Assembly (NCBI GenBank): GCA_964494625.1
Contig: CAZBRT010000001.1
Span: 1-64,000 of the forward strand
DNA from: UBA2784 sp964494625
GTDB taxonomy: Bacteria; Pseudomonadota; Alphaproteobacteria; Micropepsales; Micropepsaceae
Direction of reading: 5' to 3'
Length of the DNA: 64,000 nucleotides
Shown here: positions 18,344-27,629 of the stretch, piece by piece
Position numbering within the stretch: position 1 is the stretch's first letter
Layout: each line of letters starts with the position of its first letter
Position numbers and translations under genes: made by a program
Notes under the pieces: model-generated
Told to the model about the DNA's origin: nothing
The model's database searches: none
The model's input: the letters and a program-made list of their open reading frames with translations, nothing else

Positions 18344-19515
18344 GAGCGAACCTCGTGCTTGTACCGAAGCACTTGGCGATATGTTTCCTCGGTCTGTTCT
18401 GCAACCACATCAATCGCGTATCGCGCTTTAGCTGAGGCTCTCGCACGTTTGCCCAATTCTGCTGCAAGCGCAGGCGAAGCCATCAGTTCTGCAAGCTGAC
18501 GTGAAAGCGCATTTACATCCCCAATTGGCGCCAGCATTCCGGCATCGCAGTTATTCAGGACCTCCCGGTTGGCAGGAATGTCGTTTGCGATGCAGGGCAA
18601 GCCATGGGACATGGCTTCGAGCAGCGCGTTAGACAGGCCCTCCTGGCGGGATGGCTGTATGTATGCGTCAGCCCATTCGTACCATGGCGTGGCGTCTGAC
18701 CACCCCATGATCTTGATCTTTGCGGCCGTCTCAAGCCCTGCGGTGATGGCGCGCGTTTGCTCGAGAAGGTCCCCACCTCCGACCAATGTCAATTCCGCGT
18801 CGGGATAGAGGTGGGCGACACGATCAAAGGCACGGAGCAGCGTCGGGACATCACGATTGATGTTCGAAGAGAGCCTGCCAACATGAAGAAGGCGGCGAAC
18901 TGGTCTGCATCTCTCTCGGGGCTCGGGTAACTCGACGCCATTGGGGATTAGGTTGATACGACCTTGCGGAATGCCCAAGCCCAGCAGTTCGGTGGCGATC
19001 TGCTGCGAAATAGCAATCCAAGCGGAAGTGTCTCTCGCAAGTGAGGTGAGCATTCGCCCCCCGCGCAGCGGCAAGTGCGACAGGAGCTCGACTTCTGTCG
19101 GCGAAGCGATTGCAACCTTGCAAACTGTGGAACATAGGGCCTTGGCCGCATGGCGTATAGCAAGGGCAGATAGGAGCCCGCCGCTGTGCGCATGCAAGAT
19201 GTCGGCTTCGCGAAGGAATGGCACCAAGGTACGACCAAGCTGCCACGACAGAAACGGAATGTTCAGCAATCCTATTCCCCTGAGAGGCAGAGAGCTTGAT
19301 AGGTCCCAGAGCGGAAACCGATGTATCTCGACGCCTGCCATGGTTTCCAATCGCGCTGAACGGGGATCAAGAAGGGGGGTGAGCACCCGGACACGATGCC
19401 CCCGTTCGGCAAGGGCGATAGCGAGTTTTCCGGCCTGGCGCTCGGTGCCGCCTACCAGAGGCGCGAACTGGGGACAAAACATCAGAACCGATATGGGATT
19501 GGCGGGGTTGTTCAA
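18340..19515 (-). CDS. Glycosyltransferase family 4
   Basis: The 391-residue GT4 enzyme has VLMFCPQFAPLVGGTERQAG, ILHAHSGGLLSALAI, LIPNGVELPEPRERCRP, the donor-domain start RRLLHVGRLSSNINRDVPTL and QPSRQEGLSNALLEAMSHGLP. A TTG at 19515 overlaps the asnB stop (TTGA) and has GGAG at suitable distance, so it is chosen. An ATG at 19563 would extend the protein 16 residues into asnB and cannot be excluded. It is coupled to the downstream Wzy gene by 4 bp. Confidence 0.8.
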   Translation of the reverse strand: MNNPANPISVLMFCPQFAPLVGGTERQAGKLAIALAERGHRVRVLTPLLDPRSARLETMAGVEIHRFPLWDLSSSLPLRGIGLLNIPFLSWQLGRTLVPFLREADILHAHSGGLLSALAIRHAAKALCSTVCKVAIASPTEVELLSHLPLRGGRMLTSLARDTSAWIAISQQIATELLGLGIPQGRINLIPNGVELPEPRERCRPVRRLLHVGRLSSNINRDVPTLLRAFDRVAHLYPDAELTLVGGGDLLEQTRAITAGLETAAKIKIMGWSDATPWYEWADAYIQPSRQEGLSNALLEAMSHGLPCIANDIPANREVLNNCDAGMLAPIGDVNALSRQLAELMASPALAAELGKRARASAKARYAIDVVAEQTEETYRQVLRYKHEVRS

Positions 19516-21383
19516 CCTGCCTGCTCCGAAGCACGCCACTGGCCATACATCAGCAGAGCCCACAGGCGAGATTGATTTGCGGTCTTTCCGCGCTCAAACT
19601 CCTCGAGTTCCCGCGAGACCCGGGGCAAGTTGAGTGGGGCCATGAGGGACCCATCGTTCAGGGTTGCACGCAGAAGAGGACGGAGAGGGCCAAGGAGCCA
19701 TTTCGCCTGCGGGATCGCAAATCCCATTTTCTTCCGGAACACAAAGTCCTTCGGGAAGTATCGCTGCGCCAGCATTTTCAACAAGTATTTTCCGTGGCCC
19801 TGATGCGATTTCAGATGGACCGGCAATCGTGCGCAGAATTCAATCAATTGGTGATCGAGAAGCGGCGACCGCGCTTCCAGTCCGACATGCATCGACGCGA
19901 TGTCCATCTTCACCAGAAGCGTGTCGGGCAAGTAGGATTGGTTGTCGATCCACAACATCCGATCCAAGAAGTGGCTTGCGGCTTCCGCTGCGCCTTTGAG
20001 CATTTTCTGACGCCAGTCTGAAGACAAGTTTGGTAGAGATTTCGTGACTAGCAACTCGGCACGTTCTCCGTCATCCCAATATGCGGAGTACATCAGTACC
20101 GACCGCAGCTCCGGCGCAAGAAGGCGGGTTGCAATGCGTCTGGCAATCCTTGCCGACAGCGATTTGCCCAAAATCAGATTGGCAAGGGTTTCCTTGAGCC
20201 AGATTGGCGCACGGGTTCCAATCCCTCCCAATACACCTTCAATTCTCGAGAACCCGTATCTCTGATATCCGCCAAGCAGCTCGTCGCCGCCATCACCGTT
20301 CAGAACGACCGTCACATGCTCGCGCGCTATCCGGGAAACGAGAAATGAGGGGAGGGCTGATGAATCGGCAAACGGTTCACCATATTGCCTTACAATCTGT
20401 GGTATCAGTGCGCCCAAATTGCCGTCAGCGACCTTTGAAAAATGCTCTGTCGCGCAAGTACGTGCGACGAAGTCAGCAAACGGCAATTCATTGTGGGAGC
20501 TTTCGTCGAAACCGATGCTGAAGGTCTTCACGGGACGCGCTGACAATTTGCTCATGATCGCGACAATGACGCTGCTGTCCACTCCCCCGCTGAGCAATGC
20601 ACCCAAAGGAACATCCGAAATCATCCGAAGACGGATTGCATCAGTCAATTTTTCTTCAAGTGCATCGACTGCTTCACTGTCGTCCTTAAACCGGACCTTT
20701 TCCCGGTAGCTCACGTCCCAATATTTCGAGATCGATATCCCCTCCGCATTGAAAATTGCAAAGTGTGCGGGCGGAAGCTTTTTGATTCCGGCATAAATCG
20801 TATGGGGCGCCGGCACCGATTGGTGCTGCAGATATAGGCCAAGGGCCCCGGCATCCAAGGACACATTAATGCCGGGAAACTTTGAAAGCGGTCTCAGCTC
20901 GGATGCGAATGCAATCGATTTGCCGCTAACTGCATAGTTCAGAGGCTTTTTGCCCACCCGGTCACGGGCCAAGAACAGGGATTTTTTCTTCTCGTCCCAA
21001 ATTGCGAATGCAAACATGCCCCTCAAGCGCGCGAGGCAATCAGCCCCCAGTCTGCGGTAGAGGACCAAGATTACCTCGGTGTCAGAAGTGGATAGAAATT
21101 TTTCGCCCTTTGCCTCGCACTCCGTACGCAACTCACGATAATTGTAGATCTCCCCATTGAATGTGATCGCATTGCCACTTACCGGATCAACCATGGGTTG
21201 ATGGCCGCCCTGGCTCAGGTCAATCACGCTCAAACGCCGATGACCAAGGACGCAGGTCCCGCCATCCGAAACCCAAATACCCTCGTCATCGGGCCCCCTG
21301 TGCTGAAGGCCGCGTGTCATCTGCGCGGTCTGGCGGACGTCGGGAAGTGTCGCAAAACCCACGGATCCTGCGATGCCGCACAT
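19512..21383 (-). CDS. asnB: Asparagine synthase-type amidotransferase
   Basis: The 623-residue protein is a full glutamine-hydrolysing AsnB homologue. The N-terminal Ntn glutaminase has nucleophile Cys2 (MCGIAGSVGF), GLQHRGPDDEG and GNAITFNGEIYNYREL. The C-terminal ATP-PPi synthetase domain has GALLSGGVDSSVIVAI and LNGDGGDELLGGYQRY. In O-antigen loci such enzymes (for example WbpS) amidate uronic-acid sugars instead of making asparagine. The adjacent UDP-sugar dehydrogenase and epimerase suggest formation of a HexNAc uronamide. It is coupled to the GT4 gene downstream and lies 1 bp from Wzx. Confidence 0.9.
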   Translation of the reverse strand: MCGIAGSVGFATLPDVRQTAQMTRGLQHRGPDDEGIWVSDGGTCVLGHRRLSVIDLSQGGHQPMVDPVSGNAITFNGEIYNYRELRTECEAKGEKFLSTSDTEVILVLYRRLGADCLARLRGMFAFAIWDEKKKSLFLARDRVGKKPLNYAVSGKSIAFASELRPLSKFPGINVSLDAGALGLYLQHQSVPAPHTIYAGIKKLPPAHFAIFNAEGISISKYWDVSYREKVRFKDDSEAVDALEEKLTDAIRLRMISDVPLGALLSGGVDSSVIVAIMSKLSARPVKTFSIGFDESSHNELPFADFVARTCATEHFSKVADGNLGALIPQIVRQYGEPFADSSALPSFLVSRIAREHVTVVLNGDGGDELLGGYQRYGFSRIEGVLGGIGTRAPIWLKETLANLILGKSLSARIARRIATRLLAPELRSVLMYSAYWDDGERAELLVTKSLPNLSSDWRQKMLKGAAEAASHFLDRMLWIDNQSYLPDTLLVKMDIASMHVGLEARSPLLDHQLIEFCARLPVHLKSHQGHGKYLLKMLAQRYFPKDFVFRKKMGFAIPQAKWLLGPLRPLLRATLNDGSLMAPLNLPRVSRELEEFERGKTANQSRLWALLMYGQWRASEQAG

Positions 21384-21384
21384 C

Positions 21385-22842
21385 TCAGTTCTTACCTTTC
21401 AAGCGACTCTTCATTCCATCTACGGCATGCCTGACGAGATCGGGACACATTAGATGGGTCACGAGAATTGCCGCCAGCAAACCAGCGGGCAGTTTGAGGG
21501 CAAGGCTAACCACCGGCGCTGTGGCCCAGTTAGTCGAAAACAAGAGAACGGTAAAAAAGGCCGCGATCATACCAGCGGCTAGCCGGACCCATTGCAGAGG
21601 GAGAGGTAAGACTCGTTGTGAGAAAATTAGGGTTGCAACCGCGATTGTTATGAACCCCGACATGTGGCCGATCGCGACACCGAGGAGACCGAGGATTGGT
21701 GCCAGGAGTGCATATAGTGCGAGTGCGATCACCCCTCCCATGACCCAAGCACATGCCAAAAGGTCCATTTTTCTGTTGGCGAGAAGGGCGAAGCTCATCA
21801 GACTCGTGAGGCCATAAAACGCCATACTTGCTGCAATCCAGGGAACAATTACGGTGCCTGCGTGAAACGGTTCAGCTGACAAGAGGCGGACAAGGTCTCC
21901 CCCCGCCGCGCTTACAGCCATCCATGTCAACAAAATAGCCAAACAACACCGGGTAGCAATTTTTGCGATCTCCTGTTTTGCGCCATCGCCAACCGCAGCA
22001 TAGAGCCGGGTGACCTCTGGCAGCCACGCCGAGGAGACACCATTGTTTACGAGAAGACCGACAAGCGCAAACTGCGTGGCGAACGTGTAGATGCCTACGG
22101 CATCTGTTGTCGCATTCGCGCCCAAGAACCAGCGGTCAAGAGACATGATCGCCCAGTAGATTGGAGCGGTAACGATACTAGCAAAGCCGGTCAAAAAGAC
22201 ATCACGCTTCTGCGTCCACGCAAGTCCTGAGCCACGGAAAAGCTCTTGGGGCGAAATGCCCCCCTGGATTGCCAATGTGACTACCAGCGTTACTAAGCCA
22301 CCTGCTGCGAGCGCCCAAACATCGGCGAAGATCAGCAGAGCCCAGGATATTGAGGTTGCGACACCAGCCACCGAACCGATCAAGGAAGCCAGTGCGATAC
22401 GCCCATAACCGCCAAGCAGACGTCGGCGAACGGTACTCATGGCGAGGAGAGGATTCAGTGCGATAGAAATCGCCACGAAAGGCCACAAGCCGTCCAATTC
22501 TGCTCCCACCAGCCGGCAGAATGGCTGCCACAAGAGATAGGCGACTGAAGCGAAAAGCAAAGCCGAGAGGCCGACGGATCGCCACAGATAGGCTTCGATT
22601 GACCGGCGACGCACTTGGTCGGTCTCCATCGCCAGTCGCATGTAACCCAATTCCCGACCCATCAAGGCAATGGTCGCGAGCAAGCCAATTACCGTGCCTG
22701 CCAAGGCGATTTCGCCGTAGGGAGCAGGCCCCAGTGCATGGGTGAGAATAGGCGCGCTGACGAAGCCAAGCACTCTTCCCACAATTGCGGAGCCGGAAAC
22801 CAGGGCAGCGCCGCCCAGAATCGTGCCGGTTAGTGTGCGCAT
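21385..22842 (-). CDS. Polysaccharide repeat-unit flippase (Wzx-like)
   Basis: The 485-residue protein has about 12-14 hydrophobic segments and begins GTILGGAALVSGSAIVGRVLGF, the typical MATE/PST-type Wzx start. The family residues GPAPYGEIALAGTVIGLLA follow. Wzx moves undecaprenyl-linked repeat units across the inner membrane. It lies directly before asnB and upstream of Wzy in the operon, so this locus follows a Wzx/Wzy-dependent route. A second flippase starts at 62973 in a separate locus. Confidence 0.88.
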   Translation of the reverse strand: MRTLTGTILGGAALVSGSAIVGRVLGFVSAPILTHALGPAPYGEIALAGTVIGLLATIALMGRELGYMRLAMETDQVRRRSIEAYLWRSVGLSALLFASVAYLLWQPFCRLVGAELDGLWPFVAISIALNPLLAMSTVRRRLLGGYGRIALASLIGSVAGVATSISWALLIFADVWALAAGGLVTLVVTLAIQGGISPQELFRGSGLAWTQKRDVFLTGFASIVTAPIYWAIMSLDRWFLGANATTDAVGIYTFATQFALVGLLVNNGVSSAWLPEVTRLYAAVGDGAKQEIAKIATRCCLAILLTWMAVSAAGGDLVRLLSAEPFHAGTVIVPWIAASMAFYGLTSLMSFALLANRKMDLLACAWVMGGVIALALYALLAPILGLLGVAIGHMSGFITIAVATLIFSQRVLPLPLQWVRLAAGMIAAFFTVLLFSTNWATAPVVSLALKLPAGLLAAILVTHLMCPDLVRHAVDGMKSRLKGKN

Positions 22843-23120
22843 GGCTCAGAAACAGACATCAGTTTGACCACAGATTTCATGGCAGCCGCCTACCGGCGAA
22901 AAAGCGCTGGCTGGCAAAAATGCTCCCGTCATCGCACAATCACAATCTATCCCCATCATCACGACAGTTGCGGTCATTGAGTACCCAGCGGGCAGCGGCA
23001 TAAGGTTCACCTATGCTTGCTTGCGCGCGACGAAATCGACCGCTACGCAACAAAGGTCGGCCTCGTCAAAGACTTGGAATCTCCGCGCCAATGCCGATTT
23101 CTTTGTTGGCAGCGACACAT

Positions 23121-23957
23121 TCACTGACCTCTAAATGTCCAGGAAATGTCCACCACCCTTGCGGACAGCTTCGAGATGATCAGATACCGAAACCGATTGA
23201 TTGCGCCGGGGATGAAGCGCTGCGTCATCCAATGGGCAAAGTCCGACCACTCAAGCATCTCAATGTAGTTTGTGTGGCGCTTTCCGTGGTCTGCAAGATC
23301 AATTCGGTGACTGTGCCAGCCACCCGGGCAAGTCGATTGCATTATCAGCTGCCAGAATCGTCTGATCTTCCAGATATGCTCAATCGCGGCCTGAGAATAG
23401 ACGAGATCAAAACACGATGGCGGATTCCGGCCATGAAAGAACTTTTCCATTGGTGCAACGACATAACGGACTTCTGGCAGAAACGATCCGCTTGCCACCC
23501 TTCCAAGCGTTTTCCAACCGTCAAACGGCGATGCCCGCAAGCGATCCGCCACAATGCCATTCGCGAGGCTTGAGGCCACTTCGCGTATGATCTCAGGAGA
23601 TACCTCGACATTAGCGAAGACATCCCAATAAGTGAGTTTCACGGCGCTGCTTGTCGCGCGCTCCTGAAATTCACACAGCATCAGAATCCCTGTCGCCAGG
23701 TTCCTGCCTGGGCCAATCTCCAGTATGTCCGTTGCGCTTGAAGCTCCTGCCTTCTTCAGCCGACTCAGATGCCGCTCGAACACCCCGATGCCATACATCA
23801 AGTCGTCGGGACCAAAACGAGCCGCCAGGACCTGCTGGGGAAACAGCATTCTTCGCGCCCAAGGTAGTGCTGACAGGGCATTCCTTGCCGCACGGTAAAG
23901 AAAGAGCAGGGGCTTTGCCGTCCGAAATTTCCCGATGAGCATGGCGCGCAGCGACAT
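23121..23957 (-). CDS. Class I methyltransferase-like protein
   Basis: The 278-residue protein has a methyltransferase-like Rossmann core starting TDILEIGPGRNLATGILMLC (about 79-98) and FDLVYSQAAIEHIWKIRRFW further on. The latter fits motif IV and the post-motif helix seen in sugar-modifying methyltransferases of polysaccharide loci. The first 60 residues are basic. A segment with HSHRIDLADHGKRHTNYIEM follows the core. It lies 7 bp after the UDP-sugar dehydrogenase gene. The substrate is unknown; a sugar hydroxyl or the chain terminus is plausible. Confidence 0.75.
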   Translation of the reverse strand: MSLRAMLIGKFRTAKPLLFLYRAARNALSALPWARRMLFPQQVLAARFGPDDLMYGIGVFERHLSRLKKAGASSATDILEIGPGRNLATGILMLCEFQERATSSAVKLTYWDVFANVEVSPEIIREVASSLANGIVADRLRASPFDGWKTLGRVASGSFLPEVRYVVAPMEKFFHGRNPPSCFDLVYSQAAIEHIWKIRRFWQLIMQSTCPGGWHSHRIDLADHGKRHTNYIEMLEWSDFAHWMTQRFIPGAINRFRYLIISKLSARVVDISWTFRGQ

Positions 23958-23964
23958 TGATATC

Positions 23965-25332
23965 CTAGGCGCTCACCAGAAATTTTGGCCGGACATGGCC
24001 TTTGCCGTAACAATTCCTTGTATCAACGATCAAATCAAATGCCTGCGCGAGAGCGGCGTAGTCACACTCATCATGATCGGTAACGATCAAAGCCGCGTCA
24101 TAGGCGTCACTCATCAACCGTTCCCAGGAAGTGCGCTTCCTTCCATTCAGCGTCGGGTGCTCCCGTGTTGCGTTGATTTCAGACACATGAGGATCATAGA
24201 AGTCGACGCGGGCACCGCGGGCCTCGATAAGTTCAATCAGCCTCAAGGCCGGGCTCTCGCGAATGTCATCAACATTCTTCTTGTATGCAATCCCGACTAT
24301 CAAGATTCTGGCGCCACAAAGTCCCTTTGCCTTGTGACGGTCAACTGCCTCCGCGAGAACCCTCACCACATGCTCGGGCATTGCCGAATTGATCTGGCCA
24401 GCAAGCTCAATGAAGCGGGTATGCTGATTGAATTCTCTTGCTTTCCAGGTCAGGTAGAATGGATCAATCGGTATGCAGTGCCCCCCCAAACCTGGGCCCG
24501 GGTAAAATGGCATGAAACCGAATGGCTTTGTCTTTGCTGCGTCGATCACCTCCCAGACATCAATCCCCATCGCGCCATAGACCAACTTCAATTCGTTCAC
24601 GAGCGCGATGTTGACGGACCGGAAGATGTTCTCGGTGATCTTCACTGCCTCAGCTACCGCGGCTGATGAGACAGGCACTGTCTTTGCAACAACGCCGCGA
24701 TAGAGCGCATCTGCAATCGTGCGCGACAAGGGATCATCGGCTCCGATGATTTTGGGAATTTTGGCAGTTGTATAGTCGGGATTTCCGGGATCTTCCCGCT
24801 CCGGGGAGTAAGCGAGAAAAATGTCCCTGCCGACCACCAGCCCCACGCCCTCGAGAATTGGGGCAAGAACCTCTCGCGTCGTCCCTGGGTAAGTTGTCGA
24901 TTCCAAGACTATGAGTTGCCCAATCCGTGCGCATGCAGCAATGGCTTCAGCGGAGCGGCGGACATAGCTGAGGTCCGGCTCATGGTGCCGCGTCAATGGG
25001 GTGGGGACGCAGATCAGAACCGCATCGGGCTCGTTGAGCCGACCAAAATCGTGCGTTGCCCTCAGCCGCCCGGTGGCAGTCAGACCAGCCAGATCGGCTT
25101 CCGCGACATGCTTGATGTAGCTTTTTCCACTATTCAGCAGATCCACTTTCTCAGGGTCGATGTCAAACCCAAGAACCGAAAAGCCTGCAGCTGAAAACGC
25201 CATCGCAAGGGGAAGGCCAACATAGCCCATCCCGATGATTCCGACCGTCGCGGACTTGATGGCAATCCTGTCAAGCAGCTTTGCCGCTGCGGTGTCTGAT
25301 TGCTGAGAACCGCCTGCCGTCACCGAGCTCAT
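23965..25332 (-). CDS. UDP-HexNAc 6-dehydrogenase (WbpA-like)
   Basis: The 455-residue nucleotide-sugar dehydrogenase has VGIIGMGYVGLPLAMAF (Rossmann; GMGYVG at 34-39), VLESTTYPGTT, KITENIFRSVNIALVNEL and GPGLGGHCIPIDPFYL, whose Cys286 is the expected nucleophile of the two-step oxidation. The overall type is closer to UDP-N-acetylglucosamine dehydrogenases (WbpA) than to UDP-glucose dehydrogenases. It should make UDP-GlcNAcA or its C4 epimer product. The ATG at 25332 overlaps the epimerase stop as ATGA; an upstream in-frame start at 25371 is less likely. Confidence 0.9.
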   Translation of the reverse strand: MSSVTAGGSQQSDTAAAKLLDRIAIKSATVGIIGMGYVGLPLAMAFSAAGFSVLGFDIDPEKVDLLNSGKSYIKHVAEADLAGLTATGRLRATHDFGRLNEPDAVLICVPTPLTRHHEPDLSYVRRSAEAIAACARIGQLIVLESTTYPGTTREVLAPILEGVGLVVGRDIFLAYSPEREDPGNPDYTTAKIPKIIGADDPLSRTIADALYRGVVAKTVPVSSAAVAEAVKITENIFRSVNIALVNELKLVYGAMGIDVWEVIDAAKTKPFGFMPFYPGPGLGGHCIPIDPFYLTWKAREFNQHTRFIELAGQINSAMPEHVVRVLAEAVDRHKAKGLCGARILIVGIAYKKNVDDIRESPALRLIELIEARGARVDFYDPHVSEINATREHPTLNGRKRTSWERLMSDAYDAALIVTDHDECDYAALAQAFDLIVDTRNCYGKGHVRPKFLVSA

Positions 25333-26387
25333 TTGTTCCAACCTTTTTGCAGGGCGTAACCGCGAAACCAATCAACGAAAGCCCGGACTCCCTCATCGAG
25401 CGACGTCTGTGGCACATAGCCAATGAGTGCGCGCAACAAGTCTGGCGATGCTTCCGTAGCCGGCACATCACCCATTTGCATGGGCACGAACTTCTTTCGT
25501 GCTGTGAAGCCCATTGCGCGCTCAAGAGCCGCTACATAGTCCATCAGCGGGACGGGTAGTCCCTTGCCGATGTTGACAATGCGGAAAGGTGCAACCGGCG
25601 ACATTGAGTCACCTTTGATGACGGGGTCCCGCGGGATGATGCAGCAGAGACGGACTACTGCTTCGACAAGGTCATCAACATAGGTGAAGTCCCGTTTCAT
25701 TTCCCCGTTGTTGTAAATTTCAATTTCATCGCCAGCCAGCATTGCGCGGGCGAACTTGAAGAGCGCCATATCCGGCCTCCCCCAGGTTCCATAAACGTTG
25801 AAGAACCGAAAGATCGTGATCGGCGTGCCGAACCCGTGCGCATATGCATGCGCCATCAGTTCAGTACTTCCCTTTGAGGCAGCATAGAGTGTCAGGGGGA
25901 GGGCTGTTCGGTCATTTTCATGAAACGGCATTTTTTCATTGCCGCCATAGACAGAGCTTGTCGACGCAGCGAGTAGATGCTGAACCTGTCTCTCTCGACA
26001 ACATTCCAGGATGTTGAAGGTACCTACTATGTTGGAGTTGATGTAAGCGCGCGGGTTTTCGATGCTGTACCGGACCCCTGCCTGAGCCGCGAGATGAACA
26101 ACTATTTCCGGGCGAAATTCTTCAAACGACCGGGTCAGCCCCTTCTCATCTGCGATATCCATCAGGGTGAATGAGAAGCCCGGCAACCCATGAAGTAGAT
26201 TCAGGCGATCCGTCTTCAAACTGACATCGTAGTATGGAGAGAGATTGTCAAACCCCAAGACGATCGCGCCCTCGCGGAGAAGGCGACGGGCGGTGTGGAA
26301 CCCGATGAAGCCAGCTGCCCCGGTCAGCAGAACCCGCTTGTCATGCAGCCAAGGTTTGCCCTTTGAGTTGAGCGATTGCTGAGTCAT
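25329..26387 (-). CDS. NAD-dependent sugar-nucleotide epimerase (UDP-glucuronate 4-epimerase type)
   Basis: The 352-residue extended SDR has VLLTGAAGFIGFHTARRLL (GxxGxxG), LAAQAGVRYSIENPRAYINS, ASTSSVYGGN, the catalytic pair in YAASKGSTE, and FRFFNVYGTWGRPDMA. These fit the UDP-glucuronate 4-epimerase/LpsL group. In this operon the natural substrate may be UDP-GlcNAcA, giving a GalNAcA donor for AsnB amidation. It is the first sugar gene after the ops-like element and has a good AGGAG four bases before the ATG. The overlap with the dehydrogenase shows translational coupling. Confidence 0.88.
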   Translation of the reverse strand: MTQQSLNSKGKPWLHDKRVLLTGAAGFIGFHTARRLLREGAIVLGFDNLSPYYDVSLKTDRLNLLHGLPGFSFTLMDIADEKGLTRSFEEFRPEIVVHLAAQAGVRYSIENPRAYINSNIVGTFNILECCRERQVQHLLAASTSSVYGGNEKMPFHENDRTALPLTLYAASKGSTELMAHAYAHGFGTPITIFRFFNVYGTWGRPDMALFKFARAMLAGDEIEIYNNGEMKRDFTYVDDLVEAVVRLCCIIPRDPVIKGDSMSPVAPFRIVNIGKGLPVPLMDYVAALERAMGFTARKKFVPMQMGDVPATEASPDLLRALIGYVPQTSLDEGVRAFVDWFRGYALQKGWNK

Positions 26388-26441
26388 TGGCTCCTATCTG
26401 AGGTTGGGCGTGGCTTGCGGTGCAACGGTGATTTTTCCTTG

Positions 26442-26463
26442 CCGGCACGCTACCGCAGGCCGG
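26442..26463 (-). promoter_or_regulatory. ops-like element in a hairpin loop
   Basis: On the minus strand 26456-26446 reads GCGGTAGCGTG, identical to 11 of the 12 core bases of the enterobacterial ops element (GGCGGTAGCGTG) recognised by RfaH. It lies in the 12-nt loop of a 5-bp GC hairpin (CCGGC/GCCGG, 26442-26463) in the leader of the sugar operon, 58 nt before the epimerase ATG. A NusG/RfaH-like gene is immediately upstream. Match and location are seen directly; recruitment is inferred. Confidence 0.65.
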
Positions 26464-26601
26464 GTGAATTGGCATCACCACCCAGCCCAAGCGCGTTGTT
26501 CTGTTCGCGCCAAGGCTATCAAGCGGATGCGTCCGGCTTCAATGCAAAACGGGCTCACACTCTCATCCGGTGAGATTTGATCACGCAAAATGGAAAGAGC
26601 T

Positions 26602-27117
26602 TCAGCGAGCCGGCGCGATGGGGAGAAGGTGAGGTACCTCAACTTCGATCGGCACGTGATTTCCCATCAGATCAAGCAGAATGCGCACACGCTCCGGACC
26701 CGCCATGCGCTCTACGTGAGCCAATTGGTCAGCAAAGGGACCGCTCAAGACGCGCACCTTTGAACCCGCAACCAGATTTCCCTTTGCGAGATCGAGGCCT
26801 TTATCCGTGTCCCGTTCGAGCAAGCACTCGACAATTCCGCGTGGAACCGGCAGTGGCCTGCCATCCGCGATCACAAGCCTGATCACGCCGACCGTGTTTG
26901 AAACGGCACCCCAATGATCCTCGTGAAGATCGAGTGCAACAAAGAGGTAGCCTGGAAAGAGCGGGACTTTCTTTGTCTCACTCCGGCGGGCATGGCGGAC
27001 GGTCCGCAGGATGGTGGGGAGAAAGACCTCGAATTGCTGCCGTTCAAGATGGGCGCGCGCACGGGTCTCGAGGCCGGTCTTGGCTTGAACCAGATACCAG
27101 CGACGATCACCGGGCAT
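26602..27117 (-). CDS. NusG/RfaH-like specialised transcription antiterminator
   Basis: The 171-residue protein has an NGN domain (RWYLVQAKTGLETRARAHLE, then VPLFPGYLFVALDLHEDHW and NTVGVIRLVIADGRPLPVP) and a C-terminal KOW domain (VAGSKVRVLSGPFADQLAHV). It matches RfaH in length and in the HLERQ segment, unlike housekeeping NusG, which is normally next to secE. RfaH-like paralogues bind paused RNA polymerase and suppress termination and polarity in long surface-polysaccharide operons. The ATG at 27117 has GGGGAAA upstream; an in-frame TTG at 27132 is the alternative. It is first in the sugar operon and 146 bp before the ops-like site, an arrangement like Bacteroides UpxY. Confidence 0.88.
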   Translation of the reverse strand: MPGDRRWYLVQAKTGLETRARAHLERQQFEVFLPTILRTVRHARRSETKKVPLFPGYLFVALDLHEDHWGAVSNTVGVIRLVIADGRPLPVPRGIVECLLERDTDKGLDLAKGNLVAGSKVRVLSGPFADQLAHVERMAGPERVRILLDLMGNHVPIEVEVPHLLPIAPAR

Positions 27118-27629
27118 TTCATGTTTCCCCAAGATGGCGGACGGCGCGAGGCCCCTGCCCTACTGCCAATCAAATCGCTGGCCGCGCTTGCCCGATCCGA
27201 TTGACTTCAGGAGCAGTTTCGAAAGGTGCTGCGTGTGAGCCTATATGGCAAGGGAATGCGCCGTCACGGCGATATGACGCCGGATGCGGTCTACCAATGG
27301 CGGATGGCAAGTGTTGTTGTCCACGAATGTCCACGAATGTCATTGTCTCGCTATGGCGACGTCACGTGATTGCGACGGGAGGCTTCAGACCGGGCGTGCT
27401 TACATTGCGCTGCTGCCGATCAATCGTGCATCCCAAGGACGAAGCGGCGCGCTCATGGCGACCCCTGCGACGACGAATGCACACACAAAAATGCTGACAA
27501 TTTGGCGTCCGGTAAAGCGAACCCGCGCCAGCCGCGAACAGCCAGATGCAATCTCAATCATTCAGGGAATATGCGGATGCTGAGCCGAGACGCAATATCA
27601 CCGAAGTGAAGTGCAGCCGGGAACCTCAA
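27118..27629. other. Leader/promoter region before the antiterminator gene
   Basis: No gene is seen in these 512 bases. Two perfect tandem copies of the 10-mer ccacgaatgt occur at 27321-27340. Nested GC-rich inverted repeats (CGCCG-tca-CGGCG, then CGGCG-atatga-CGCCG) lie at about 27256-27284. The promoter for the minus-strand sugar operon should be here, but no clear -35/-10 pair was identified. Confidence 0.45.

Noticed and set aside
27256..27284. GC-rich inverted repeats before the antiterminator gene as a terminator or riboswitch
   Set aside because: Stems are only 5 bp, no T-run follows on the minus strand, and no known riboswitch pattern is visible.
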